A model generated the notes under the pieces. That model did not search any database, had not been told where the DNA came from, and saw nothing but the letters and a program-made list of their open reading frames with translations. Both the position numbers and the translations under genes were made by a program. 64,000 bases of DNA from Leptolyngbya subtilissima AS-A7 (GTDB lineage: Bacteria > Cyanobacteriota > Cyanobacteriia > Phormidesmidales > Phormidesmidaceae), in the NCBI RefSeq assembly GCF_039962255.1, contig NZ_JAMPKY010000010.1:230160-294159 (forward strand). Direction: 5' to 3'. Positions 56,344-64,000 of this stretch are shown here, in pieces; position 1 is the first letter of the stretch, and each line of letters starts with the position of its first letter.

Positions 56344-57747
56344 ATGGTTTCTGGTTACGTACTGATTTTGGCGGTCTTAATTTTGGGGGGCTTTATTGCT
56401 ACCCTCGGCGATCGCGTCGGCACGCGGGTGGGCAAAGCACGTCTAAGCTTGTTCAATCTACGCCCCCGGCAAACGGCTACCTTAGTCAGCATTGCCACGG
56501 GTAGCGTCATTTCAGCCTCTACACTGGCCCTGCTATTTGGAGTGAGCAGTCAGCTGCGCACTGGGGTGTTCGAGTTGAGTAAAATTCAGGCTGATTTAGC
56601 CAACGCCGAGGCTGATTTGGCCCAGGCTCAATCTACCCAAGAGAGCGTAGAGACCGATCTGGAGTCGGCGACTAACGAACGGCAGCGGGCGCTAGCTCGA
56701 TTACAAGAAATTAACCAATCGCTCAACCAGGCGGTGGTTCAGCAGGAAGCGACTGAGGGTGAACTACGCCAAACTCTAGGCCAGCTAGATGCCGTATCAC
56801 AGCAGGCTGCCGCGCTGCGCCAATCGACGGACGCTCTGCGGGTTCAGCGTGATAACCTGCTGGCGCAGCAAGCCACTATTGGCAAACAGATTGCCGACCG
56901 CGATCGGGCAATTGCCAACTTAGATGAGGAGATTGCCAGTCGCGATCGGGCGATCGCCCAGCGAGAGCAGCGGCTGGCTAGCCTAGAGGGCGAGCAAGAC
57001 TTTTTAGAGCAGCAGGTAGCCGTTCTGCAAACGCAGTATCAAGGGTTGTTTCGGGGCAATATTGCCCTCAACCGCAACCAAGAGATTCTAGTCGGTCAAG
57101 GTCGTGCCGAAAATCGAGAGCAGGCAGAAGAGTTTGTCACAGGCTTTTTACTTGAGGCCAACCGCTTGGTGTCTCGAGCTATTGCCCCCGGGGCTTTGAT
57201 CGACCAGCAAATTTTGCTGATTGGTAATCGCGAGGTCGAGGCGTTGATTGAGCGTCTGTCCACGGGTGAAGATTACGTAGTGCGCCTGCTGTCTGCGGCT
57301 AACTATGTAACGGGCGAGCCCTGCGTGGTGCAGCAGGGTGAACCCTGTGTGCAGGTCTTTATCGATGCCACCCCTAATCAACAGGTTTATGCCCTGGGCG
57401 AGCGATTGGCAACGGTTACGCTAGATCCCCCTCCTTTGGGCGATCGCCAGCTAGTTGAGCGACTCAACCTTCTGTTGGCAGCCGCCCAATTTCGGGCCCG
57501 ACAGGACGGCGTTGTCAGCGACACGCTACAAGTAGCCGATAACCGGCCTGAAACGGTGCTCAACTTCTTAGAGACTGTTCAGCAATCGGGGCAGGCTGTC
57601 GATCTTCAGGCTATTGCTGCCACTGATATTTTCACGGTAGGGCCGGTTCAAATTCATCTAGCAGCAGTGCGCGACGGGCGCATTCTGTTTCAAACGAGTG
57701 AATTCAATAATCCTTTGGACGATAGCACTGACTTACTAAGCGAATAG
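56344..57747 (+). CDS. DUF3084 coiled-coil membrane protein
   Basis: 467 residues. Two N-terminal membrane helices (about 5-22 and 45-68) flank a basic loop with GDRVGTRVGKARLSLFNLRPRQTA, the signature of DUF3084. A long coiled coil follows (about 78-220), rich in Ala/Gln/Glu, with repeats such as RDRAIANLDEEIASRDRAIAQREQ. The C-terminal domain is soluble and contains two cysteines (GEPCVVQQGEPC). Function is unknown. Its place after ntcA is common in cyanobacteria. Confidence 0.85.
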   Translation: MVSGYVLILAVLILGGFIATLGDRVGTRVGKARLSLFNLRPRQTATLVSIATGSVISASTLALLFGVSSQLRTGVFELSKIQADLANAEADLAQAQSTQESVETDLESATNERQRALARLQEINQSLNQAVVQQEATEGELRQTLGQLDAVSQQAAALRQSTDALRVQRDNLLAQQATIGKQIADRDRAIANLDEEIASRDRAIAQREQRLASLEGEQDFLEQQVAVLQTQYQGLFRGNIALNRNQEILVGQGRAENREQAEEFVTGFLLEANRLVSRAIAPGALIDQQILLIGNREVEALIERLSTGEDYVVRLLSAANYVTGEPCVVQQGEPCVQVFIDATPNQQVYALGERLATVTLDPPPLGDRQLVERLNLLLAAAQFRARQDGVVSDTLQVADNRPETVLNFLETVQQSGQAVDLQAIAATDIFTVGPVQIHLAAVRDGRILFQTSEFNNPLDDSTDLLSE

Positions 57748-57988
57748 CTTGGAGCACTTTCTCTCAAGAAAATTAAGTAAAAAGGATCCAGGTCGAATTA
57801 ACTTTGGTGGCGAATATTTAATAATGTCTAAAAAAATTTGCAGATAGTTACCATCTGCCCCTACTTCGATACTGTGGGGATCACCTGTGCTTAGAATTAA
57901 CCTACAAATCTGTCGGCTGCTAATAGGTTGCTTTTAACTCTGGCTTGTCTCAAGGCAGGCAAACTTTAAATACACCTGGAGCGATCCC

Positions 57989-58378
57989 ATGAAATTTGAG
58001 GATATTTATCAGTTCTTCGAGGATCCACCGCCAATTTACCTGAACAAAGAGCTTGCCGTTTGCTACGTGTTGTCGGTATTGCTCCAGCAAGATTCCTACG
58101 GCACCGAATTGATCCAGCGGTTAACCCATCAGTATCCCCACTATCGTCTATCAGATACGGTGCTTTACGGAGCACTTAAGTTTTTGGAAGACGAAAATGC
58201 TATTGACGGCTACTGGAAAAAGGTAGAAGGCCGGGGTCGTCCTCGCCGCATGTATCGTCTTAACCCTGACTGGCGGCTTCAGGCCGAGGAACTGGCCGAA
58301 TTTTGGAAAACCTATATGGGCGATCCAATTAGGCCAGCTTGCGCTCAAAGCCCAGCCTACTCTGCTCCGCATCGATGA
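57989..58378 (+). CDS. PadR family transcriptional regulator
   Basis: 129 residues. The winged-helix segment is LAVCYVLSVLLQQDSYGTELIQRL, then YRLSDTVLYGALKFLEDENAI, and the wing is VEGRGRPRRMYRL. This is the standard PadR DNA-binding domain with a short C-terminus. The N-terminus MKFEDIYQFFEDPPPIYLNKE is the strongly conserved cyanobacterial version. Targets are unknown. The nearby cytochrome b6f assembly gene starts 72 bp downstream and could be co-transcribed. The circadian protein Pex is a distant relative. Confidence 0.9.
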   Translation: MKFEDIYQFFEDPPPIYLNKELAVCYVLSVLLQQDSYGTELIQRLTHQYPHYRLSDTVLYGALKFLEDENAIDGYWKKVEGRGRPRRMYRLNPDWRLQAEELAEFWKTYMGDPIRPACAQSPAYSAPHR

Positions 58379-58450
58379 ATCAGGGGTGCAGGGCCTACCT
58401 GAATGCTGCAACATTCCGTACCCTAGAGGAGTAGCTTTGCATGGTCCGGC

Positions 58451-58981
58451 GTGACTGACACCGTTCTCTATTCGACTCTGTTCCTAACCCTGCTAATGAT
58501 AGTGGGGTTAGTTTTTTTTATTCGGGCTTCTACCAAAGACCGGATCGAAACCCTGACGCTAACGCGCCCTGTTGATCCCATAACGTTACTGCAGAACCTG
58601 ACGACCTACTTTGAGTCACGGGCCTATGCCATTATCGCGGCTGAAGAAGAGGCTCAACGCATCACCCTGCGGGGAAGAGTACGTCCGAGCGTGTTTTTGG
58701 CTGGATTCTTAACTCTGCTTGCCGCCGTGGGGACTCTTTGTTTTGCTTTGGTACTCGCCAATCTATGGCCAGCCTACAGCGCCATCTTTTTGGGTCTGCT
58801 AGCACTGAGCCCGCTAGCAGGCTGGTTCTATTGGCGTGGCGCTGCTCGCGATGAGGAGATTTGCCTAGAAATTCGGCCCAATGCTGCGGACAGCGGCTCG
58901 TTGGAAAGTGCGCTTGCTAAGGTTACTGTTACAGCTCATCGCGATGAACTGATTGCCCTTGAGCAAGGCTTTGACCGCTAA
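58451..58981 (+). CDS. Cofactor assembly of complex C subunit B (CCB2/CCB4 family)
   Basis: 176 residues from a GTG start. It has membrane helices at about 8-25, 78-100 and 104-125. Between them is the conserved segment FESRAYAIIAAEEEAQRITLRGRVRPSVFLA, typical of the CCB2/CCB4 family that helps attach heme c(n) covalently to cytochrome b6. An out-of-frame ATG at 58441 opens a five-codon frame overlapping the GTG, so the start is a little uncertain. GAGGAG lies near 58425. Followed by a strong bidirectional terminator. Confidence 0.82.
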   Translation: MTDTVLYSTLFLTLLMIVGLVFFIRASTKDRIETLTLTRPVDPITLLQNLTTYFESRAYAIIAAEEEAQRITLRGRVRPSVFLAGFLTLLAAVGTLCFALVLANLWPAYSAIFLGLLALSPLAGWFYWRGAARDEEICLEIRPNAADSGSLESALAKVTVTAHRDELIALEQGFDR

Positions 58982-58987
58982 AGCAAA

Positions 58988-59015
58988 AAAAAGCTAGCCC
59001 AAGGGCTAGCTTTTT
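58988..59015. terminator. Bidirectional terminator
   Basis: AAAAAGCTAGCC (58988-58999) pairs with GGCTAGCTTTTT (59004-59015) around CAAG. A-run on one side and T-run on the other. Confidence 0.9.
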
Positions 59016-59080
59016 GCATGTGAAAAGTAGTTCTGACGGTGACACCGGTAAAGCAGATATCTGCTATCAGAATACTTACC

Positions 59081-59419
59081 CTAGTGAGTCAAGGTCTCTA
59101 AAACTGAGGCGTTCTCTTCTTCTTCTTCTTCACCTTCTTCACCGAGCAGCACCCGCAGACTGGGGAAAAGAAAATGATTCTCTTCTACATACTGGGCACC
59201 AAATAGACCCTTCTCGGCCCAAAAGTACCGGTCAGTGGTATGCTCGTTCCGCTTAACCAGCAGCAGGGCTGGGGGGGCAATGCCCTCGGAATGGATAAAA
59301 TTCCGAGCTGCGGTTACGGGTTTTTCGTTGCCGCTCTCAATACTATACTGAGGAACAGCTTCTAAAATGCGACGGCCTTCTAAGCGACGACGACTCTTAC
59401 GCTTGCGTCTCCTTGCCAA
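59081..59419 (-). CDS. DUF3155 family protein
   Basis: 112 residues. A very basic N-terminus (ARRRKRKSRRRLEGRR), a central region PVTAARNFIHSEGI and RYFWAEKGLFGAQYVEENHFLFPSLR, then an acidic run (EEGEEEEEE). This is the cyanobacterial DUF3155 layout. The charge split suggests nucleic-acid or protein contacts, but the function is unknown. Confidence 0.85.
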   Translation of the reverse strand: MARRRKRKSRRRLEGRRILEAVPQYSIESGNEKPVTAARNFIHSEGIAPPALLLVKRNEHTTDRYFWAEKGLFGAQYVEENHFLFPSLRVLLGEEGEEEEEENASVLETLTH

Positions 59420-59662
59420 GTTGCCTACCTCCCTCTCATTGGATATTTGGATGTAGTTTCGGTTACAAAATTTGTTAACCAGGCCAAGTATATAGGCTCA
59501 AAATAAGAATTTCAACTTCTCTTAAAAATCGGCCTAAAACCTCCGAACACCAAGCGCTATAAAGGATACAAGGGTGTCTAAGGAGATCAGAGCTGAACAG
59601 AATTGTTAAAAAATTGACAAAACTTTAATTTTTCTTCCGTCAAACTCTTATGTTGTGCCGCC

Positions 59663-61195
59663 ATGATTGGCTCTCCCAGCTCTGAATTCACCACATTGTG
59701 TCAGTCCCAGGTACTCCTGCTGACCCAGTCGTTGGGGGCTGCTTCCACAGTGGTGTATTTGGTCGAAGCCACCGTTGAGACAATAAATCCCACTTTGATA
59801 CCGCTGGTGGCTTATCCAGAAACCGCCAACCTGTGGCACGACTTGCGGGAGGGGCTAGCGGCAGTATTCAACACAGCTGAAGAAGTTGATGGCAGCAAGC
59901 AATCCCCAATCGTTCAACCAGAACAGTGGCTTCAGCAACCCATTGATTCAGAGCGAGATTCAGCTGGGCTACCATCCACAGCCAGTGTTTCTTCGGAGAA
60001 GGGTTTGCTCTCGATGCCGTTTGGAATAGAACCGGCAACCCAGCTACAGGGAGTGGGGACTGATCTAACCACGTATCCTCTGGTTTTGCCGTTGGCCCAT
60101 GATGGAGTGGTGCTGGGCATGATCGTCAGTACTCGCGAAGCACTGCCGTGGACAGCGGACGATTATCGACGGGCTGAGCAGGTCGCCAGCACGTTGGCGA
60201 TCGCCTACGTGCTGGACCAGCGTAGCCAATGGCTTCAGCGTCAGCTCAACCAACGTCAGCTAATCCAAGCCGATCAGTCCGAAACCTTTCACGATCTGCT
60301 GCATCAGTTTCGCAATCCGCTCACAGCTTTACAGACCTTTGGCAAATTGATGGTCAAACGGTTACCCCCTGAGGATACCAATCGGCCGATTGCTGAAGGC
60401 ATTGTGCGGGAGAGCCGGCGATTGCAGGATTTGGCCCAGCATTTTGATACCGCTGTTGCCGAAGGGGATGAAACCTTGGCGCAGGCTACTACCCCACCAG
60501 CGGGTAGGTTGCTGCTACCAAGCTCACCCAGTGAATGGAGCGATCGCCCTAGTATTGTTATCGACAGCAACGAAGACACCTTAAACAGCAGGTTGGCAAC
60601 GACTCAAAGTCAGCCCCTTGAAGACTTGGTTTCAGCAACAGGGCATGGGCTGGGACGATCGCTAAGGGTGCAGCCTGGTGCGATTGCTGAGATTGCCCTT
60701 CCACTGGTGCAGTCCATTGCACCCCTGGCTCATGAGCGGGGACTGCACCTGGTGCACCACATTCCTACCCCTTTACCCATGGTTTGGCTTGATGCTGCTG
60801 CTCTAGGAGAAGTGCTCCACAACCTGCTCGACAATGCCCTAAAGTATTCACCTGCTGGGTCTCTAGTCTGGATTACCGCAGGGCTAGTGCAGCGGATTGG
60901 CAGGCAGATGTTCCAGGGAATTGCCGTAGGCGATACCGGTGCAGGCATTCCCCCTAGTGACCAGCCCCAGTTATTTACCCGTCACTTTCGCGGTGTGCGA
61001 GCCCAGGGCGACATTCCGGGTACGGGACTAGGTCTCGCCATTGTGCAAGACCTAGTGCAGGGCATGGGGGGGCGGATCGATCTAGTTAGCCCTGTTCAAG
61101 GCACGTCATGGCTGCCGCCAGAGGCTGTAGCTTATCCCCAAAATCCCGGCGTTGTGTTTGTGGTTTGGCTAAAAGCCTTAGATAGCGAGGTGTAG
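59663..61195 (+). CDS. GAF-type sensor histidine kinase (Hik2/CSK-like)
   Basis: 510 residues, no membrane helix. The N-terminal GAF-like domain covers about 10-185 and carries a variable insert (about 72-125). The dimerisation/phospho-acceptor region is LLHQFRNPLTALQTFGKLM with His214. The ATPase part has N-box LHNLLDNALKYS, GDTGAGIP and GTGLGLAIV. The phospho-acceptor sequence with FRNPLTAL-TFGKL resembles Hik2, the cyanobacterial relative of chloroplast sensor kinase, which reports photosynthetic redox or salt state. That specific link is a resemblance I recall, not proven. No response regulator adjoins it. Confidence 0.88.
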   Translation: MIGSPSSEFTTLCQSQVLLLTQSLGAASTVVYLVEATVETINPTLIPLVAYPETANLWHDLREGLAAVFNTAEEVDGSKQSPIVQPEQWLQQPIDSERDSAGLPSTASVSSEKGLLSMPFGIEPATQLQGVGTDLTTYPLVLPLAHDGVVLGMIVSTREALPWTADDYRRAEQVASTLAIAYVLDQRSQWLQRQLNQRQLIQADQSETFHDLLHQFRNPLTALQTFGKLMVKRLPPEDTNRPIAEGIVRESRRLQDLAQHFDTAVAEGDETLAQATTPPAGRLLLPSSPSEWSDRPSIVIDSNEDTLNSRLATTQSQPLEDLVSATGHGLGRSLRVQPGAIAEIALPLVQSIAPLAHERGLHLVHHIPTPLPMVWLDAAALGEVLHNLLDNALKYSPAGSLVWITAGLVQRIGRQMFQGIAVGDTGAGIPPSDQPQLFTRHFRGVRAQGDIPGTGLGLAIVQDLVQGMGGRIDLVSPVQGTSWLPPEAVAYPQNPGVVFVVWLKALDSEV

Positions 61196-61319
61196 ACCCA
61201 ACGAGATTGATGGGCTAAGGTGCTACCGTTGTGCTTCCCACTACGGAATGCCGCATCCATAGGAGAATGGGTTCAGTCTGTTCATTAGGTTCAGCAATCC
61301 ATCGTCTTCGGTGTTACCC

Positions 61320-62486
61320 ATGGCAACCACCCTATCCCCCAATTCCTCAGCTCGGCTGGCGCCGCCAGCCTCTCTATCCCCCCTAATGGTACCCGAACGG
61401 TTGTTGTTAGGACCGGGGCCTAGCAACGCTGACCCCCGTGTCATTGCCGCTATGAATCAGCAGCCCATTGGCCATCTAGACGCTGCTTACCTAGCGATGA
61501 TGGATGAAGTTCAAGAGCTGCTGCGCTATACCTGGCAGACCACTAATCTCCTCACCTATGCCGTGGCCGGTACCGGGTCTGCAGCGATGGAAGCAACGAT
61601 CGCAAATGCTATTGAACCGGGCGATCGCGTCTTAGTTGCTGTCAAAGGCTATTTTGGCTACCGCTTAGTCGATATGGCCCAGCGCTATGGAGCCGATGTT
61701 GTCACCATTCACCGGCCTTGGGGTGAAGCTTTTACCCTAGAGGAACTTACCGCCGCATTAAAGGAACATCGGCCTGCGGTGTTGGCGATCGTCCACGCCG
61801 AGACGTCCACCGGAGTCCGCCAACCCCTCGAAGGATTAGGGTCAGCCTGCGCCGACCATGACTGTTTGCTGCTGGTTGATACTGTCACCAGCCTAGGCGG
61901 TGTGCCAATTTTTCTCGACGAATGGCAGGTTGATCTGGCTTACAGCTGTAGCCAAAAAGGATTGAGCTGTGCCCCTGGTATTTCCCCCTTCACCATGAGC
62001 CCTCGAGCTGTCGCCAAGCTAGAGCGCCGTCGCCAACCCGTTGCCAACTGGTATCTCGATGCGGCCCTGCTGCGAAAATACTGGGGGCCAGAGCGGGTTT
62101 ATCACCATACCGCACCAGTCAACCTCACCTACGCTCTGCGCGAAGCCCTGCGTCTGCTTACCGAAGAAGGCCTAGAGGCCCGTTGGCAGCGTCATCAACA
62201 AACTGCCACCTACTTTTGGCAAGGGCTAGCGGACCTTGGTCTCACCTGTCACGTCGAAGAATCCCTTCGTCTACCGACCCTGACTACCGTACGAGTACCC
62301 GACGGCGTCGATGCCAAAGCCGTTGGTCGTCAACTTATGACCGACTACAACATTGAAGTCGGCGGTGGGCTCGGAGAACTTGGAGGCAAAGTTTGGCGAA
62401 TTGGCCTCATGGGCCACAACAGCCAGCAAAAGAATGTCGATACCCTGTTACACGCATTGGGCACGGTCCTGCGTCAATCTGCTTGA
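61320..62486 (+). CDS. Class V aminotransferase, alanine/serine-glyoxylate type
   Basis: About 388 residues from ATG 61320. GTG 61311 is also in frame. It has the N-terminal motif LLLGPGPSNADPRV, YAVAGTGSAAMEA in the cofactor phosphate region, and LLVDTVTSLGGVP, where Asp binds the pyridine nitrogen. PLP lysine is in SCSQKGLSCAPG (about 204). It most resembles alanine-glyoxylate / serine-glyoxylate aminotransferases, which in cyanobacteria help recycle photorespiratory glyoxylate. The exact amino donor is not readable. Confidence 0.92.
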   Translation: MATTLSPNSSARLAPPASLSPLMVPERLLLGPGPSNADPRVIAAMNQQPIGHLDAAYLAMMDEVQELLRYTWQTTNLLTYAVAGTGSAAMEATIANAIEPGDRVLVAVKGYFGYRLVDMAQRYGADVVTIHRPWGEAFTLEELTAALKEHRPAVLAIVHAETSTGVRQPLEGLGSACADHDCLLLVDTVTSLGGVPIFLDEWQVDLAYSCSQKGLSCAPGISPFTMSPRAVAKLERRRQPVANWYLDAALLRKYWGPERVYHHTAPVNLTYALREALRLLTEEGLEARWQRHQQTATYFWQGLADLGLTCHVEESLRLPTLTTVRVPDGVDAKAVGRQLMTDYNIEVGGGLGELGGKVWRIGLMGHNSQQKNVDTLLHALGTVLRQSA

Positions 62487-62517
62487 CGCGTCAAGTAACT
62501 GACTACCCACAGCAAAT

Positions 62518-62556
62518 GAAGAAGGCATCTCCGTGAGCTGTGGAGACGCCTTCTTC
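62518..62556. terminator. Terminator between convergent aminotransferase and glyQ
   Basis: 15-bp stem GAAGAAGGC.TCTCC / GGAGA.GCCTTCTTC (62518-62532, 62542-62556) with one G-T pair. Confidence 0.75.
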
Positions 62557-62570
62557 GCCAAAGCAGTTTT

Positions 62571-63458
62571 CTAAGCTACATTCTGCTGCTCGCTTGCCAA
62601 CAGGGGAAATCCTAGCTTTTCTCGTTGTTCTAGGTAAAGCTGTGCTACTCGCCGGGCTAGTCCTCGTACCTGACGAATGTATCGGGTGCGCTCTGTTACC
62701 GAAATCACGCCTCGCGCATCCAGCAGGTTGAAGGTATGTGAGCACTTCAGCACATAGTCATAACTCGGCAGCACCAGCCCTCGATCCATCAGCTGCTCTG
62801 CTTCCTGCTGATACAAATCAAACAGCGTGAACAGCAGTTCTGGATTTGAGGCCTCAAAGTTGTACGTCGAGTTCTCAACCTCCGCCTGCATATAGATATC
62901 ACCGTAGGTGAGCTGATCGTTCCAGCGAATTTTGGCGATCGCATCTACTTCCTGCAAATACATCGTCAACCGCTCTAGCCCGTAGGTTAGCTCAATTGAC
63001 ACCGGGCGGCAGTCAATCCCCCCGCACTGCTGGAAATAGGTGAACTGGGTAATCTCCATCCCGTCCAGCCACACTTCCCAACCTACACCCCAAGCACCCA
63101 CCGCCGCATCTTCCCAGTTGTCCTCCACAAACCGAATGTCGTGGTCTTCTGGTTTAATCCCCAACGCCCGCAGCGAGTCTATATAAGTCTCCTGGATGTT
63201 CTCAGGCGATGGCTTAATCAATACCTGGTACTGAAAATAATGCTGGTAGCGGTTCGGGTTTTCCCCGTAGCGCCCATCTGCCGGTCTTCGGCAAGGTTCC
63301 GCGTAGGCCACTGACCAAGGCTCCGGCCCCAGCGCCCGCAAAAAGGTATGTGGGCTCTTTGTTCCGGCCCCCTTCTCTGTATCGTAAGGCTGCATAATCA
63401 CACAGCCCTGCTTGGCCCAAAAAGCATTCAGTGTCGCAATTACAGCCTGAAAATGCAC
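62571..63458 (-). CDS. glyQ: Glycyl-tRNA synthetase alpha subunit
   Basis: 295 residues, the standard length of the bacterial alpha chain. It has the opening [30 protein letters not shown]. It has class II motifs 2 and 3, [19 protein letters not shown] and [14 protein letters not shown]. With the beta subunit (glyS, not in this window) it charges tRNA-Gly. Start ATG 63458. Confidence 0.97.
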   Translation of the reverse strand: MHFQAVIATLNAFWAKQGCVIMQPYDTEKGAGTKSPHTFLRALGPEPWSVAYAEPCRRPADGRYGENPNRYQHYFQYQVLIKPSPENIQETYIDSLRALGIKPEDHDIRFVEDNWEDAAVGAWGVGWEVWLDGMEITQFTYFQQCGGIDCRPVSIELTYGLERLTMYLQEVDAIAKIRWNDQLTYGDIYMQAEVENSTYNFEASNPELLFTLFDLYQQEAEQLMDRGLVLPSYDYVLKCSHTFNLLDARGVISVTERTRYIRQVRGLARRVAQLYLEQREKLGFPLLASEQQNVA

Positions 63459-63864
63459 AGCTCTCCTCCGGTTACTTACCCAGACTCATACTCATAACCT
63501 TCAAATAGTATTCAACAGACTTGCCCCTGCGCTGACAAATTTCCTTCTGGATGTCTCCCTATAGCCACTTGCAGCGCATCGCCACCCGCCGGTGTAAAAC
63601 CAAAGAAGGTTTTTTGGGTATATCTGTATTCCAAATTACAGAGCGAGTTTAGCGTTGCCTAAAGCCCAAAGTTCTTCAGCGAGAGGGATTTTGCGACGCT
63701 AGAGGTGCTGTAATTTCTGTTGTCATCTGCGCTAGATACGGTGTCTACGCGAGAAACTTTTCCAAAAAATTGTTGATGGATTCCGTTTGTGAGGCTTCTC
63801 AGGAAGGGCAAACGCCTTGTATTACAGGGCGTTTGAGGATTTCGGGAAATTTCCATCAAAGGTG
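63459..63864. other. Intergenic region upstream of the rRNA-type promoter
   Basis: About 400 bp. One hairpin, CAAACGCC / GGCGTTTG (63809-63816, 63828-63835), is followed by AGGATTTC. No gene was recognised. Confidence 0.4.
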
Positions 63865-64000
63865 TTGACACCACAGGGAATCCGCTCTATATTGATAAAG
63901 CGCCTGAGGGAAGCGACTCGAACGAGTCTTTCACCGAGGGTTGAAGCGAACCTCGACAACTACATAGTCTAGAAACAAAGCCAAGGTTCCTGTCAAGGAT
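63865..64000 (+). promoter_or_regulatory. Probable rRNA operon promoter and transcribed leader
   Basis: TTGACA (63865-63870), a 17-base spacer, then TATATT (63888-63893) form a near-consensus sigma-70 promoter. The following leader contains GCGAACCTCGACAACTACAT (63949-63968), which resembles the conserved sequence found just before 16S rRNA in cyanobacterial ribosomal operons. The 16S gene itself would begin beyond position 64000. Confidence 0.65.

Noticed and set aside
63659..63874. 71-codon minus-strand frame near the right edge
   Set aside because: It runs through the strong rightward promoter region, has a biased composition and no recognised similarity.

Overview
The window comes from a filamentous cyanobacterium. 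The octamer GCGATCGC (HIP1) recurs throughout. The genes include ntcA, a Mg-chelatase subunit (chlD), the filament-integrity trio fraC-fraD-fraE, a cyanobacterial type IV pilin, a Calvin-cycle type class II aldolase, a cofactor-assembly protein of cytochrome b6f (CCB2/CCB4 family), and several cyanobacteria-restricted DUF families (DUF3146, DUF3155, DUF3084). I infer a Leptolyngbya/Nodosilinea-like, probably non-heterocystous filament. That placement rests on gene content only.

Layout. 1-676 is the 5' part of a Cache-domain sensor cut by the window edge. 1048-6327 is an accessory cassette: an AraC regulator, divergent from a secreted Mn-cupin (hydroxynitrile-lyase type), a secreted alpha/beta hydrolase, an SDR, a decayed aldo/keto reductase and a zinc alcohol dehydrogenase. 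6339-10036 holds small membrane proteins (DUF3592, DoxX and one unknown), a DHRS1-like SDR and a small unknown protein. 10194-12612 is fraCDE, divergent from a tandem-domain corrinoid adenosyltransferase. 14080-18374 holds a PRC-barrel protein, a flavoprotein-SelD fusion, a gamma-glutamylcyclotransferase-like protein and an internally duplicated unknown. 18710-23789 holds chlD, a class III nucleotidyl cyclase with three C-terminal repeats, and a pentapeptide-repeat protein.

23843-28737 is smc with a downstream PRC-barrel gene. 29046-36072 holds a YqgF-like protein, DUF3146, NAD kinase, a glycosyltransferase and a 1313-residue membrane protein. 36145-41537 is housekeeping: an IMPase-family protein, the aldolase, tRNA-Lys, hemB, surE and an EEP-family phosphatase. 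41681-44026 holds a phosphonate/selenate-type transporter lacking a permease gene, and a TPR protein. Then come a frameshifted Uma2 gene, putA, a cyclophilin, an unknown, an O-antigen-ligase-like protein immediately upstream of pilA, a MoaD-like protein with threonine synthase, ntcA with DUF3084, a PadR regulator, the CCB2/CCB4 protein, DUF3155, a histidine kinase, a class V aminotransferase and glyQ. The last ~140 bases look like the promoter and leader of an rRNA operon that begins just outside the window.

How the genes connect. Clear functional groups are the AraC cassette (a small oxidative or carbonyl-detoxification pathway, inferred), fraCDE (septal junctions), SelD plus a putative selenate-binding lipoprotein (selenium handling, inferred), O-antigen ligase plus PilA (possible pilin glycosylation, inferred), and ThrC plus MoaD. 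Most other neighbours are independent housekeeping genes separated by visible hairpin terminators. I saw no transposase gene, CRISPR array or prophage.
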